DNA of 8,645 nucleotides from Candidatus Woesearchaeota archaeon (GTDB lineage: Archaea > Nanobdellota > Nanobdellia > Woesearchaeales > UBA525). Below, piece by piece: positions 1 through 5,994 of the stretch. The position numbers were made by a program, and so were the translations under genes. Numbering within the stretch: the stretch's first letter is position 1; each line of letters starts with the position of its first letter. The notes beneath the pieces were generated by a model. It made no database searches. It had not been told where the DNA came from and saw only the letters and a program-made list of their open reading frames with translations. Location: NCBI GenBank assembly GCA_023252315.1, contig JAJPEB010000048.1:1-8645 (forward strand), in the 5' to 3' direction.

Positions 1-86
1 GGCTGCGCGCACACCTGCTTCACGGCCCCCCCCATCGCCGCGACGACTTTCTTCGATGGGTCGCCCGCGATGTCGATGCCGTCGTG
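1..86. repeat. M23-domain paralogous DNA, copy 1
   Basis: This stretch aligns without gaps to 5364-5449. Positions 1-17 equal 5364-5380, and 58-86 equal 5421-5449 (29 identical bases, coding for the HDGIDIAGDP core). It reflects the two related M23 domains in one cluster. The C-run at 26-33 (eight bases) lies inside it; the reading frame is consistent on both sides. Confidence 0.7.
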
Positions 87-1367
87 CATGTCGTCGGCCT
101 TCCCGTTCACGTAGCGCGAGCCCCAGCAAGAGGTGATGACGCGCTGCTCCGTCGGCCAGCGGATCGCGAGCTGCGCCGAGATGTCGGGCGCCGCGCCCGT
201 CCCCGGCGCCGCCTGCGTGACCGAGGACTCCTGCGCGAGCGCGAGCTCCCCCTTGCGCGCGCTCACGTCCTTGACGAGCTGCGCGAGCGGCGTGAACGCG
301 GGGCCCGGCGACGCCTCGCCGTCGGCGAGGATGAGGCGCTCGGGCGCGATGTCGTCGCGGTACGCGATGTCCGCCGCGAGGCGCACGAGCGCATCATGCT
401 GCGCCTGCGGGAACGCATCCCAGCACGCGCCCGCGGCCTTCACCCCGTCGCACGGGTCGCGCGAGAAGTTGCCCGCGTTCACGAGCGCGACGCTCACGCT
501 CTCGCGCTCGAGCGCCGCGCAATCGTCGCAGAACGCTGCCCCCTCCTCCTCGGGCACGAGCTGCACGATAGTGCCGTCCTTGCCGACGAGGTAGTGCACC
601 GCGAGGTCGCCGCGCACGTATTTGTCGAGCGCGTCGGAGATGTCCGCGGTCCCGCTCGAGAGCACGACGATGTGCGTGATGGCGCCCTTGCGCTCGCCGC
701 GGTTGTCCGACGGCACGACCGTCGCCTCGAGCGCCGTGTCCTGCTCGAACGCGCCGTCGTCCGAGCGCGCCGCGCGCTCCTCGAGCGCGGCCTCCTCCGC
801 CTGGCGCTGCTGCGTCGTCTTCGCGGACACGATCGGGAGCGTGATGCGCCCGCGCGCGAGCGCGTCGACCGTGAGCGTGCCTCCCTCGCTCCCCACCTGC
901 ACATCGTAGCCCACGAGCGGCGGCATCCCCGGATAGCGCTTGAGCATCGTGTCGAGGCTCGCGAGCAGCTCCTTGCCGAAGCGCTCGTCGATCTCCTTGC
1001 GCTGCGGGAAGCATTGCTTGCCTGGCGAGCTCCACGACTGGTATGTGGCATAGGTGCCGCACGCGGGGCTCGCGGGATTCACGGCCCCGTCCAGGAGCAT
1101 CGCATGCAGGGCGTCGTACGCCGCGAACGTGGACGCCGTGTCGATGTAGAGCAGCATGCGCTCGCTCGTGCCGTACGCCTGGAGCAGCGCCGCCTGGCGC
1201 GTGCCGATGCCCTCGTTGTCGTTTGGCTGGCGGAACTCGCCCGAGAGCTTGCCGAAGAGGAAGATGATCGCGACGAGGAAGAGCAGCACGAGCCCGGGCA
1301 TGAAGATCTCGGCCTCGCCTTTCCTGGATAATTTTTTCCGCCCGCTGCTGTTTTCTTTTCTCTTCAT
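1..1367 (-). CDS. Membrane-anchored protein with degenerate Amidase_2-like and M23 domains, 3' end missing
   Basis: 455 residues are visible from the ATG at 1367; the frame runs off the left edge. Residues 1-40 are basic (KKLSRKGEAE) plus one transmembrane helix (about 21-39). Residues 55-175 are a region with three cysteines that I do not recognise, followed by a charged Glu/Ala-rich linker. Residues about 229-367 resemble Amidase_2 (N-acetylmuramoyl-L-alanine amidase/PGRP): VHYLVGKDGTIVQLVPE, SVSVALVNAGNF and SPGPAFTPL match the family pattern. The usual zinc ligands are absent: IVVLSSGT for IVIHHT (about L236), LADGEASPG for GHxxxxDPG (about A348 and S353). An M23 domain starts at about 404, with H428 and D432 in MHDGIDIAG, and is cut after CAQP. 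It is closely related to the M23 domain of the gene at 5884-4064. Probably wall-binding or regulatory through the first domain and hydrolytic through the second; both roles are inferred. Confidence 0.88.
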   Translation of the reverse strand, partial: MKRKENSSGRKKLSRKGEAEIFMPGLVLLFLVAIIFLFGKLSGEFRQPNDNEGIGTRQAALLQAYGTSERMLLYIDTASTFAAYDALHAMLLDGAVNPASPACGTYATYQSWSSPGKQCFPQRKEIDERFGKELLASLDTMLKRYPGMPPLVGYDVQVGSEGGTLTVDALARGRITLPIVSAKTTQQRQAEEAALEERAARSDDGAFEQDTALEATVVPSDNRGERKGAITHIVVLSSGTADISDALDKYVRGDLAVHYLVGKDGTIVQLVPEEEGAAFCDDCAALERESVSVALVNAGNFSRDPCDGVKAAGACWDAFPQAQHDALVRLAADIAYRDDIAPERLILADGEASPGPAFTPLAQLVKDVSARKGELALAQESSVTQAAPGTGAAPDISAQLAIRWPTEQRVITSCWGSRYVNGKADDMHDGIDIAGDPSKKVVAAMGGAVKQVCAQ

Positions 1368-1585
1368 TGATTCTTTTTTTGTTTGCGCTGTCGCCTTGAC
1401 GCTCGACAGGAGGCTCGGAAAACGCAGCGTTTTCCGGCCGCCGGGAATCTCTGATATTCCCGAGCGAGGCCGCGACTCTTGCAGCGGCCGCGACGTAAGA
1501 CCGCGGAACGTAGTGAGCTGGATGCGCCGCGACACCGACGACGTGGACGAAACACTCCGCGTCCCTTTCCGATCCGAGACGCACT
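1368..1585 (-). other. 218-nt intergenic leader upstream of the amidase/M23 gene
   Basis: No gene fits here on either strand; open frames crossing it are Arg-rich and lack a start signal. The part near the ATG is A-rich on the minus strand (GCAAACAAAAAAAGAATCA before ATG), without Shine-Dalgarno or TATA box at -27. The middle is filled by a series of hairpins (1388-1489), and a fifth, weaker inverted repeat (CCGCG/CGCGG, 1488-1506) overlaps the last one. The part next to the 188-aa gene (1510-1585) shows nothing I can name. Confidence 0.6.
1388..1489 (-). repeat. Four evenly spaced hairpins in the leader of the amidase/M23 gene
   Basis: Four perfect inverted repeats of different sequence stand in a row: CTGTCG/CGACAG (1388-1409, loop 10); CGGAAAACG/CGTTTTCCG (1416-1436, loop 3); CGGGAAT/ATTCCCG (1442-1462, loop 7); GGCCGC/GCGGCC (1468-1489, loop 10). 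The gaps between them are 5-6 nt and the centres are about 26-27 nt apart. The second and third are AT-containing and stand out in this GC-rich DNA. They could end the upstream transcript, form a structured 5' leader, or be tandem protein-binding palindromes. There is no T-tract right after a stem on the minus strand. Confidence 0.6.
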
Positions 1586-2152
1586 TCACGCTCCCAGCCC
1601 CCCGCCCGATCTCGTCTGCGACTGCTGCACGAGGCGATCGATCTCCTTCCTCTCGTCGCTCTTGGGATATGTCGTGATCTCGAGCGTGAGGTGCACCGTG
1701 CCGCCGGGGCAGGGGAGCAGCGCGCCGCCCTCGCCGAGCTGGCGCGTCTGCGTGAGCTGCGCGGCCGCGTTCTGCGCCTCGAGCGTCCTCCCCCCGGGGT
1801 ACGAGACCTTCACGTCGTAGTACCAGTCGCCCGCGAGCGCGTCCTGGAGCGCCTTCCTGATGCGGTCGTCGTACTGGCCCGTGTTGGTCGCGATGAGCTG
1901 CGCGAGCGTGCCGTCCTCCTCGACGCCGTCGCCGTCGATGTCGAGCCTCGCGGGCAGCCGCAACGCCGAGGTCAGCACCGCGTTCGCGCGCTGGTTCGCG
2001 AAGTCCTCTCCGAGCTGCTCTCGCTCGGGGCGCAGCGCGTCCTTCTGGATGAAGAGCAGCGCGAGCGCGATGACGACGATGAGGAAGAAGAACGAGAGCC
2101 AGAACCAGTTGAAGTCGAGGAAGCCGCGGCGCATCAAAGAACGCTTGAACAT
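1586..2152 (-). CDS. Small membrane-anchored protein with Asp-rich DIDGDG loop (188 aa)
   Basis: MFKRSLMRRGFLDFNW is followed by a hydrophobic helix (about 13-35), repeating the RRG-plus-anchor pattern. An internal ATG at 2134 (M7) would give MRRGFLDF and is a possible alternative start. Upstream is A/G-rich (GAAAAGAAGAAAAG) without a clean Shine-Dalgarno. The external part has LRLPARLDIDGDGVEED at about residues 64-80: D71, D73, D75 and G76 resemble the first half of an EF-hand or thrombospondin-type calcium loop, but it could also be an acidic turn. A helical stretch (LAQLIATN...ALQDAL) and a beta-like YYDVKVSYPGG follow. The only cysteine is in LLPCPGG. The C-terminus is charged and then Gly-rich. 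I do not recognise a named family. Confidence 0.88.
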   Translation of the reverse strand: MFKRSLMRRGFLDFNWFWLSFFFLIVVIALALLFIQKDALRPEREQLGEDFANQRANAVLTSALRLPARLDIDGDGVEEDGTLAQLIATNTGQYDDRIRKALQDALAGDWYYDVKVSYPGGRTLEAQNAAAQLTQTRQLGEGGALLPCPGGTVHLTLEITTYPKSDERKEIDRLVQQSQTRSGGGLGA

Positions 2153-2215
2153 CTTTTCTTCTTTTCCCTGCAGGCGCTGCGGAGCGTTTACTGCGACTCC
2201 ATCGCAGGTTTTACA

Positions 2216-2245
2216 AGAATCGCCCTGCATGAATCGGGCGATTTT
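2216..2245. other. Hairpin in the gap between the 169-aa and 188-aa genes
   Basis: Perfect 8-bp arms AATCGCCC (2218-2225) and GGGCGATT (2236-2243), extended by a G-T and an A-T pair to 10 bp, enclose a 10-nt loop. On the plus strand it runs into TTTT; on the minus strand it is followed by TTCTTGT. It lies about 75 nt after the stop at 2317 and about 65 nt before the ATG at 2152. It could be a terminator for the upstream unit or a structured leader. The 164-nt gap is visibly richer in A and T than the genes, as expected for a regulatory spacer, but I see no convincing TATA box at the right distance (a weak CTATACAAAA reads on the minus strand near 2279-2270). Confidence 0.45.
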
Positions 2246-2316
2246 CTGCTGGGCTCCAAGGCAGCGCCTTTTGTATAGCGGGAGATGTGGAAGGCTTTTG
2301 CATGAGGGCAGCGTCG

Positions 2317-2826
2317 TCACGAGTTCAGCCTCACGATCGTCACGTTGAGGGTGCCCGCGCATCTCCCGTCGGGGCGCTGGATCGTCACGGGGAGGATCTC
2401 CTCCTGCAGCGTCGCGGAGCCTGGGCCGAGCGTGCCGAAGCGGGCGAAGGGGAGGTACTGCTCGTACGTCGCCTTGTCGTTGTAGATCTCCTGCTGCGTG
2501 ACGCACGCGCCGCGCAGCGTCAGCATGGAGGCGATGCTGCCCGAGGTCCCGAACGTGGCGTCGAGCGTCTCGCCCCTGAACTTCGCGAGGTCGATGACGC
2601 CGGGATACACCCTCCCCGTGCCCGGGTCCTTGTACGTGATGAGGTTGCCGTCGTAGTAGATGCGGTAGAAGTAGCTCGTGCGCTGCAGGCCCGCGTCGTC
2701 GATGTCCTGCTGCGAGAAGTAGCGCGCGAGCATCGCGATGACGACGACCGCGACGACGAAGAGGACCAGGCGCGGCAGCCACGTCATCGCGGTCTTGATG
2801 ACGCCCTTGCGCGAGCGCGGGATCAC
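2317..2826 (-). CDS. Small membrane-anchored protein with GTG start, family not recognised (169 aa)
   Basis: The GTG at 2826-2824 overlaps the preceding TGA as GTGA. It gives MIPRSRKGVIKTAMTW and then a strongly hydrophobic helix (about 15-33), again the RKG-plus-anchor pattern. The alternative ATG at 2787 would remove the basic tip and RKG and leave a 39-nt gap, so I prefer GTG. The extracytoplasmic part (about 40-169) has a Tyr-rich stretch (YFYRIYYDG), TGRVYPGVIDL, two cysteines (RGAC and DGRC, likely one disulfide) and a beta-like end, TLNVTIVRLNS. I know no named domain that fits; the general look is that of conserved DPANN envelope proteins of unknown function, recalled and not verified. 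Coupled to the upstream gene. Confidence 0.85.
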   Translation of the reverse strand: MIPRSRKGVIKTAMTWLPRLVLFVVAVVVIAMLARYFSQQDIDDAGLQRTSYFYRIYYDGNLITYKDPGTGRVYPGVIDLAKFRGETLDATFGTSGSIASMLTLRGACVTQQEIYNDKATYEQYLPFARFGTLGPGSATLQEEILPVTIQRPDGRCAGTLNVTIVRLNS

Positions 2827-3854
2827 TTGGCCGCCCCCGACGGAGGAGACGACGCGGGGGCGCCGGCCTGCGCGCTGTCCGCGTAGAGGCGCGTGAGCGC
2901 GTACGCGAGCGCCTGGCCGAGGTGCTCGGGGCGCAGCTGCGTCTGCGTGTCCGTCGTCACGGTGAGGTCGACCTCGAACCTGCTCCCCGAGCGCGGCGCG
3001 TCCGCGCCCGAAAAATGCGAGAGCGAGAGGAACGAGAGCCAGCCGTTGAAGAGGCACGCATAGCGCACGCCCTCCTGGCTCGTCGGCTTCGCCGTGATCT
3101 CGTCGATCTGCCCCGTCCGGTGCGTGAGGCGCAGCACGACCGTCGCGTTCGCCTCCGTGCGCGTCCACGAGATCTTCGCCTGGTCGAGCGCGTCGCGCAG
3201 CGCGCCGATCGCCTTGTCCGCCTCGATGCCGCTCACCCCGTCGACCTGCGCGTACACGAGCACGTCCTTGATCGGGATGAGCGGCTGGCCCGACGGGCAC
3301 TCGTCGAGCACGACCTCGGCGGGCGTGATCGAGAAGCTGCGCCCGACCTTGCGCAGCGCGAGGAACCGGGGGTTGAGGAGCGCCGCGGGCTGCGGGTAGT
3401 CCTGCGCCTTGCCGTACGTCTGGCGCGCGGTCGCTGGCAGGCCCCACACGGTCGTCACGGTGGGGAGCGCGGGAGACGCGACGTCGACCTCGCCGCCGCC
3501 GGGAGCGGGAGTCCCCTTGACGAGGCCGATCCCCGACGCCCCGGCGCTCACGCTCGTCGTCGAGTCCGGGGGCTTCGCGACCGCGACCCTGCCGTTCTCG
3601 AACCAGAACGCGAGGTTGAGCTCGGGCTTGAGGTTGTCGTAGCGCAGCGACACGTCGCCGTACGCCGCGTTCGCGAGCTGCGCGCTCGTCGCGAGATCCG
3701 TCGCGTAGAACTTGCTGAAGTACTGCGCTCCCGTCGCGTTGTTCTCGATGTAGACGAACACGCCGGCCGCGAAGAGGCCCAGGATGACGAGGCTGAAGAT
3801 CGCGTCGTAGATGAGGTTGACTTCGGTCTCGCCCCTGCGCCACGACGACGGCAT
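2823..3854 (-). CDS. Membrane-anchored extracytoplasmic protein, family not recognised (343 aa)
   Basis: The N-terminus MPSSWRRGETEVN and a hydrophobic helix (about 15-35) repeat the pattern of the neighbouring genes: basic tip, RRG, glutamates at +1 and +3, then one membrane segment. The rest would lie outside: a Pro/Gly/Ala-rich linker around residues 105-130, then a region with alternating hydrophobics. Two cysteines (in DECPSG and YACLFNG) could form one disulfide. The C-terminus is an Ala/Pro/Ser-rich tail ending in GAAK. I recognise no catalytic motif. The ATG at 3854 is backed by GAGG at eight bases and a TATA-like box further up. The stop TGA at 2823-2825 overlaps the GTG start of the next gene, so the two are likely translated together and may act as partners. 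Confidence 0.9.
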   Translation of the reverse strand: MPSSWRRGETEVNLIYDAIFSLVILGLFAAGVFVYIENNATGAQYFSKFYATDLATSAQLANAAYGDVSLRYDNLKPELNLAFWFENGRVAVAKPPDSTTSVSAGASGIGLVKGTPAPGGGEVDVASPALPTVTTVWGLPATARQTYGKAQDYPQPAALLNPRFLALRKVGRSFSITPAEVVLDECPSGQPLIPIKDVLVYAQVDGVSGIEADKAIGALRDALDQAKISWTRTEANATVVLRLTHRTGQIDEITAKPTSQEGVRYACLFNGWLSFLSLSHFSGADAPRSGSRFEVDLTVTTDTQTQLRPEHLGQALAYALTRLYADSAQAGAPASSPPSGAAK

Positions 3855-3860
3855 GCGGCG

Positions 3861-3866
3861 ATCCTC
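3861..3866 (-). promoter_or_regulatory. Shine-Dalgarno-like GAGGAT before the gene starting at 3854
   Basis: GAGG lies eight bases before the ATG at 3854. The wider GAGGATCGC resembles the copies before the M23 gene (GGAGGATCGC and GGAGGGATCGC). The recurrence before two starts supports real use, but a TATA box only about 27 nt from the ATG would place this site upstream of the transcription start. Confidence 0.4.
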
Positions 3867-3876
3867 GACGGGAGCC

Positions 3877-3885
3877 GTTATAAAG
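3877..3885 (-). promoter_or_regulatory. Archaeal-type TATA box upstream of the gene starting at 3854
   Basis: The minus strand reads CTTTATAAC in otherwise GC-rich surroundings. It is centred about 27 nt before the ATG at 3854, the spacing expected between an archaeal TATA box and the transcription start. Transcription would then begin at or next to the ATG, i.e. a leaderless mRNA. That conflicts with the GAGG Shine-Dalgarno-like site between box and ATG, so either the start site is slightly upstream or the GAGG is not used on this transcript. It lies in the 209-nt gap after the M23 gene and suggests a second transcription unit. Confidence 0.55.
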
Positions 3886-3969
3886 ATTGCGACCTGCCAC
3901 GAGCGTGCCGGGCGCCTATCGCGCGCAGCTTCCTCGCAGGCCAGAGCCTAGAGGATCCCTCTGCGCGAT

Positions 3970-4001
3970 GGGCGGCCCGGATTGCCGCCGCTCGGCCGCC
4001 C
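3970..4001. repeat. GC-rich inverted repeat downstream of the M23 peptidase gene
   Basis: Perfect 8-bp arms, GGGCGGCC (3970-3977) and GGCCGCCC (3994-4001), flank a 16-nt loop. It lies about 65 nt past the stop of the M23 gene and upstream of the TATA-like box of the next gene. No T-tract follows on the minus strand, so it is not a standard intrinsic terminator. In GC-rich DNA an 8-bp arm can arise by chance. Confidence 0.3.
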
Positions 4002-4063
4002 GCGATGCGCCAGGAGGCGAGAGGCGCCCCTGCAGCCGGGAAGGGGGCGCGAGCCGATGGCGC

Positions 4064-5884
4064 TCATTTCGCCGCGCACGCGGACGCGGGCTGCTCTTCG
4101 ATGGAGCAACGCGTCATCGAGGCATGGTCGGGATCGCGCTCTGCGAGGCAGCGCACGCAATGGTCCGATCCCGCGAATGGCGTGGTGGCGGTGCGCTCGA
4201 CGCTCTCGCCCTCGAGCGCGGCGCTCGCCTTGGAGAAGAGGGGCGGGCACACGCTTCTCGCGAGCGCGGACGTGCTCCTCGCGGCGTCGCAATCCGCCTG
4301 GGAGACGAAGGCACCGCTGCACGCGGGGGCGAGGGAGGAGTGCAGGGAAGCGCTCTCGCACGATATCTGGAGCGGCGCTTCGTCCAGGGGGTGCTTCGGG
4401 GAAGAGTAGCCGATGGCGCACGTCCCGTCCTGCTTATACTCCGAGGTGTAGCATGCGGGATCGAGCACGAGCAAGCCCCCGTCGTCCGCGCCGCCGTACT
4501 CGGGATAGTACCGCAGGAGGATGAGCCTCGGCCCGAGAGAGAACGTGAGGAGCAGCGGATAGAGCGGCCTTCCCCCGCTCGTGCTCTGCTGCTTCTTCTC
4601 GAAACGCAACGTGGCGGTGCCGATGCCGAACCACGTGTTCTCGACCACTTTCCCCTCCTGCAGGTACTGCGTGTAATCGATGGTTCCCGCGACGTGCCCT
4701 GCGGAGATCTTCGCGCACTCCACGAGGGAGAACTGCAGCGTCGCATCGGCGCTCCCGCTCTTCGAGGGGCGCAGCACGCACAGGCAGCTTTGCGCGCCGC
4801 ATTCTCGCGGGCGCGCGATCGCGATGCTCGACGTCTTCAGCAGGGATCCTTCCCCGAACTTGAGCGAGTCCTCCCCCTTGTCGAAGCCGACGAGGACGTA
4901 GCCTTCGGGGATGTTGACGATGGTCGATGCCACCCTCACGCCGCCCGCAGGCTCGGGCAGCGGCTGCGCGACGACGTCGGGCGTGAGCGGCGCGATGCCC
5001 GCGCACTCCTGCGCCACCGTCGGGTTCGCGCGCGTGAGGTCGAGCGTGCCGTCGGCCTTCACGTAGCGCCTGCACGAGTCCGCGCCGGGCCCGATCGTGA
5101 GCGTCCTGAGCTCGGAGTCGGGGAAGAAGCACAAGGGGTTCTTTCCCCTGTCCTTGCCGATATCGCTTCCCGTGAAGACCTTGAAGTCGAGGTGGTTCGC
5201 GCCCGCCTCCACGTTGCCCGTGTGGCCGACGGAGCCGAGCACGTCGCCCTTGCCGACGCGCATCCCCTCTTTCACGTTCGGCGCGAAATGGTCCATGTGG
5301 CTGTAGCGCGTGAAGATCCCTTTCCCGTGGTCGATGAGCACGCTGTTGCCAAAGCCGCCGCACGGCTGCGCGCACACCTGCGCCACCGTGCCGCCCGCGA
5401 ACGCGACGACGTCCTCGCTCGGGTCGCCCGCGATGTCGATGCCGTCGTGGAGCGGGTCCGCCTGCCCGTTCACCGTGCGCGCGCCGTAGCACGACGTGAG
5501 GATGCGCTCTTGCGCGGGCCACATGACCCTCGCGTCGGACGGGCTCGCGGCCGCGGGGGAATCCCATCCCGACGCCGCGCCCGCGCCCCCGAAGCCGCCG
5601 CCATCGCCGACGAAATCGGGCTCCTTGCCGAAGATGCGCTTGAGCCACGAGAACATGCCCGAGAAGATGCCGGGGTCCACTTGCACGCCGAGCGATTGCG
5701 CCTGCTTGCCGAGCAGCTGCAGGCTCACGATCGCGCCGTGGTCCTTCTGGTTGCCGCCCGAGAACACGCTCACGAGCACGAAGAAGAGGCTGAGGAAGAA
5801 CACGACGAGGATGATCGCGGGAAGCGCCTCGGTCAGCGCCGCCACGAGGGGCGACTCGATGCCCTCCTCGCCCTTGCGGTTCAT
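4064..5884 (-). CDS. Membrane-anchored M23-family metallopeptidase with Cys-rich C-terminal extension (606 aa)
   Basis: M23 (LytM/lysostaphin-type) peptidases cleave peptide cross-links of bacterial cell walls. Residues 1-42 are a basic tip with RKGEEGIE and one transmembrane helix; a Gly-rich linker follows (about 90-115). The M23 domain spans about 120-240: LHDGIDIAG gives H146 and D150 (the HxxxD zinc ligands), Y194-S-H196 matches the catalytic YxH, and H231-L-D233 stands where HLH is usual, so the third zinc ligand is Asp instead of His. Residues 245-606 are an extension I cannot assign, with a C362-x4-C367-x-C369 cluster and about a dozen further cysteines. Start choice: the ATG at 5884 has GGAGGG nine bases upstream and gives the same N-terminal style as its neighbours. 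An in-frame ATG at 5998 would overlap the previous stop (ATGA) but add 38 Arg-rich residues. The domain is paralogous to that of the gene at the left edge. Confidence 0.9.
   Translation of the reverse strand: MNRKGEEGIESPLVAALTEALPAIILVVFFLSLFFVLVSVFSGGNQKDHGAIVSLQLLGKQAQSLGVQVDPGIFSGMFSWLKRIFGKEPDFVGDGGGFGGAGAASGWDSPAAASPSDARVMWPAQERILTSCYGARTVNGQADPLHDGIDIAGDPSEDVVAFAGGTVAQVCAQPCGGFGNSVLIDHGKGIFTRYSHMDHFAPNVKEGMRVGKGDVLGSVGHTGNVEAGANHLDFKVFTGSDIGKDRGKNPLCFFPDSELRTLTIGPGADSCRRYVKADGTLDLTRANPTVAQECAGIAPLTPDVVAQPLPEPAGGVRVASTIVNIPEGYVLVGFDKGEDSLKFGEGSLLKTSSIAIARPRECGAQSCLCVLRPSKSGSADATLQFSLVECAKISAGHVAGTIDYTQYLQEGKVVENTWFGIGTATLRFEKKQQSTSGGRPLYPLLLTFSLGPRLILLRYYPEYGGADDGGLLVLDPACYTSEYKQDGTCAIGYSSPKHPLDEAPLQISCESASLHSSLAPACSGAFVSQADCDAARSTSALARSVCPPLFSKASAALEGESVERTATTPFAGSDHCVRCLAERDPDHASMTRCSIEEQPASACAAK
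5364..5449. repeat. M23-domain paralogous DNA, copy 2
   Basis: Partner of the stretch at 1-86, within the complete M23 peptidase gene. The ungapped match, including a 29-base identical core, suggests duplication or gene conversion, although strong GC codon bias also raises identity between paralogues. Confidence 0.7.
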
Positions 5885-5893
5885 GTGAGCGAT

Positions 5894-5912
5894 CCCTCCG
5901 CGATCCTCCTCC
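5894..5912 (-). promoter_or_regulatory. Shine-Dalgarno sites deciding the start of the M23 peptidase gene
   Basis: Read on the minus strand, GGAGGG (5899-5894) lies nine bases before the ATG at 5884. A second copy, GGAGGAGG (5912-5905), lies just upstream. Both are followed by ATCGC, giving an imperfect tandem repeat. This favours the ATG at 5884 over the in-frame ATG at 5998. The proximal copy is at normal spacing; the distal one is too far to serve this ATG directly. Confidence 0.6.
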
Positions 5913-5994
5913 GTCCTTGCGCGCGAGGCGTCCGCTCGAGCGCCGCGAGAAGGGCTGCGGCGGGCCTTAGGGATGGGTTCGTCGCGATGCGCGC

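Noticed and set aside
84..1331. Plus-strand open frame of 415 codons
   Set aside because: It is Arg/Leu/Glu-rich low-complexity sequence opposite a gene with recognisable amidase-like and M23 domains.
1388..1489. CRISPR-like or tandem-repeat array
   Set aside because: The repeats share size and spacing but not sequence, so they are not copies of one repeat unit.
394..1584. Minus-strand open frame of 396 codons spanning the hairpin region
   Set aside because: It is in a different frame from the amidase/M23 gene, has an Arg/His/Ala-rich composition, and crosses the structured gap without a start signal.
2153..2233. Earlier start for the 188-aa gene at an ATG near 2233 (MQGDSCKTC...)
   Set aside because: That ATG sits in the loop of the hairpin, has no ribosome site, and would bury the RRG-plus-anchor N-terminus shared with the neighbours.
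2317..3900. Long upstream extension of the 169-aa gene to an ATG at 3900
   Set aside because: The extension overlaps the whole 343-aa gene in another frame and reads as Arg-rich shadow; the GTG at 2826 with the GTGA overlap explains the start.
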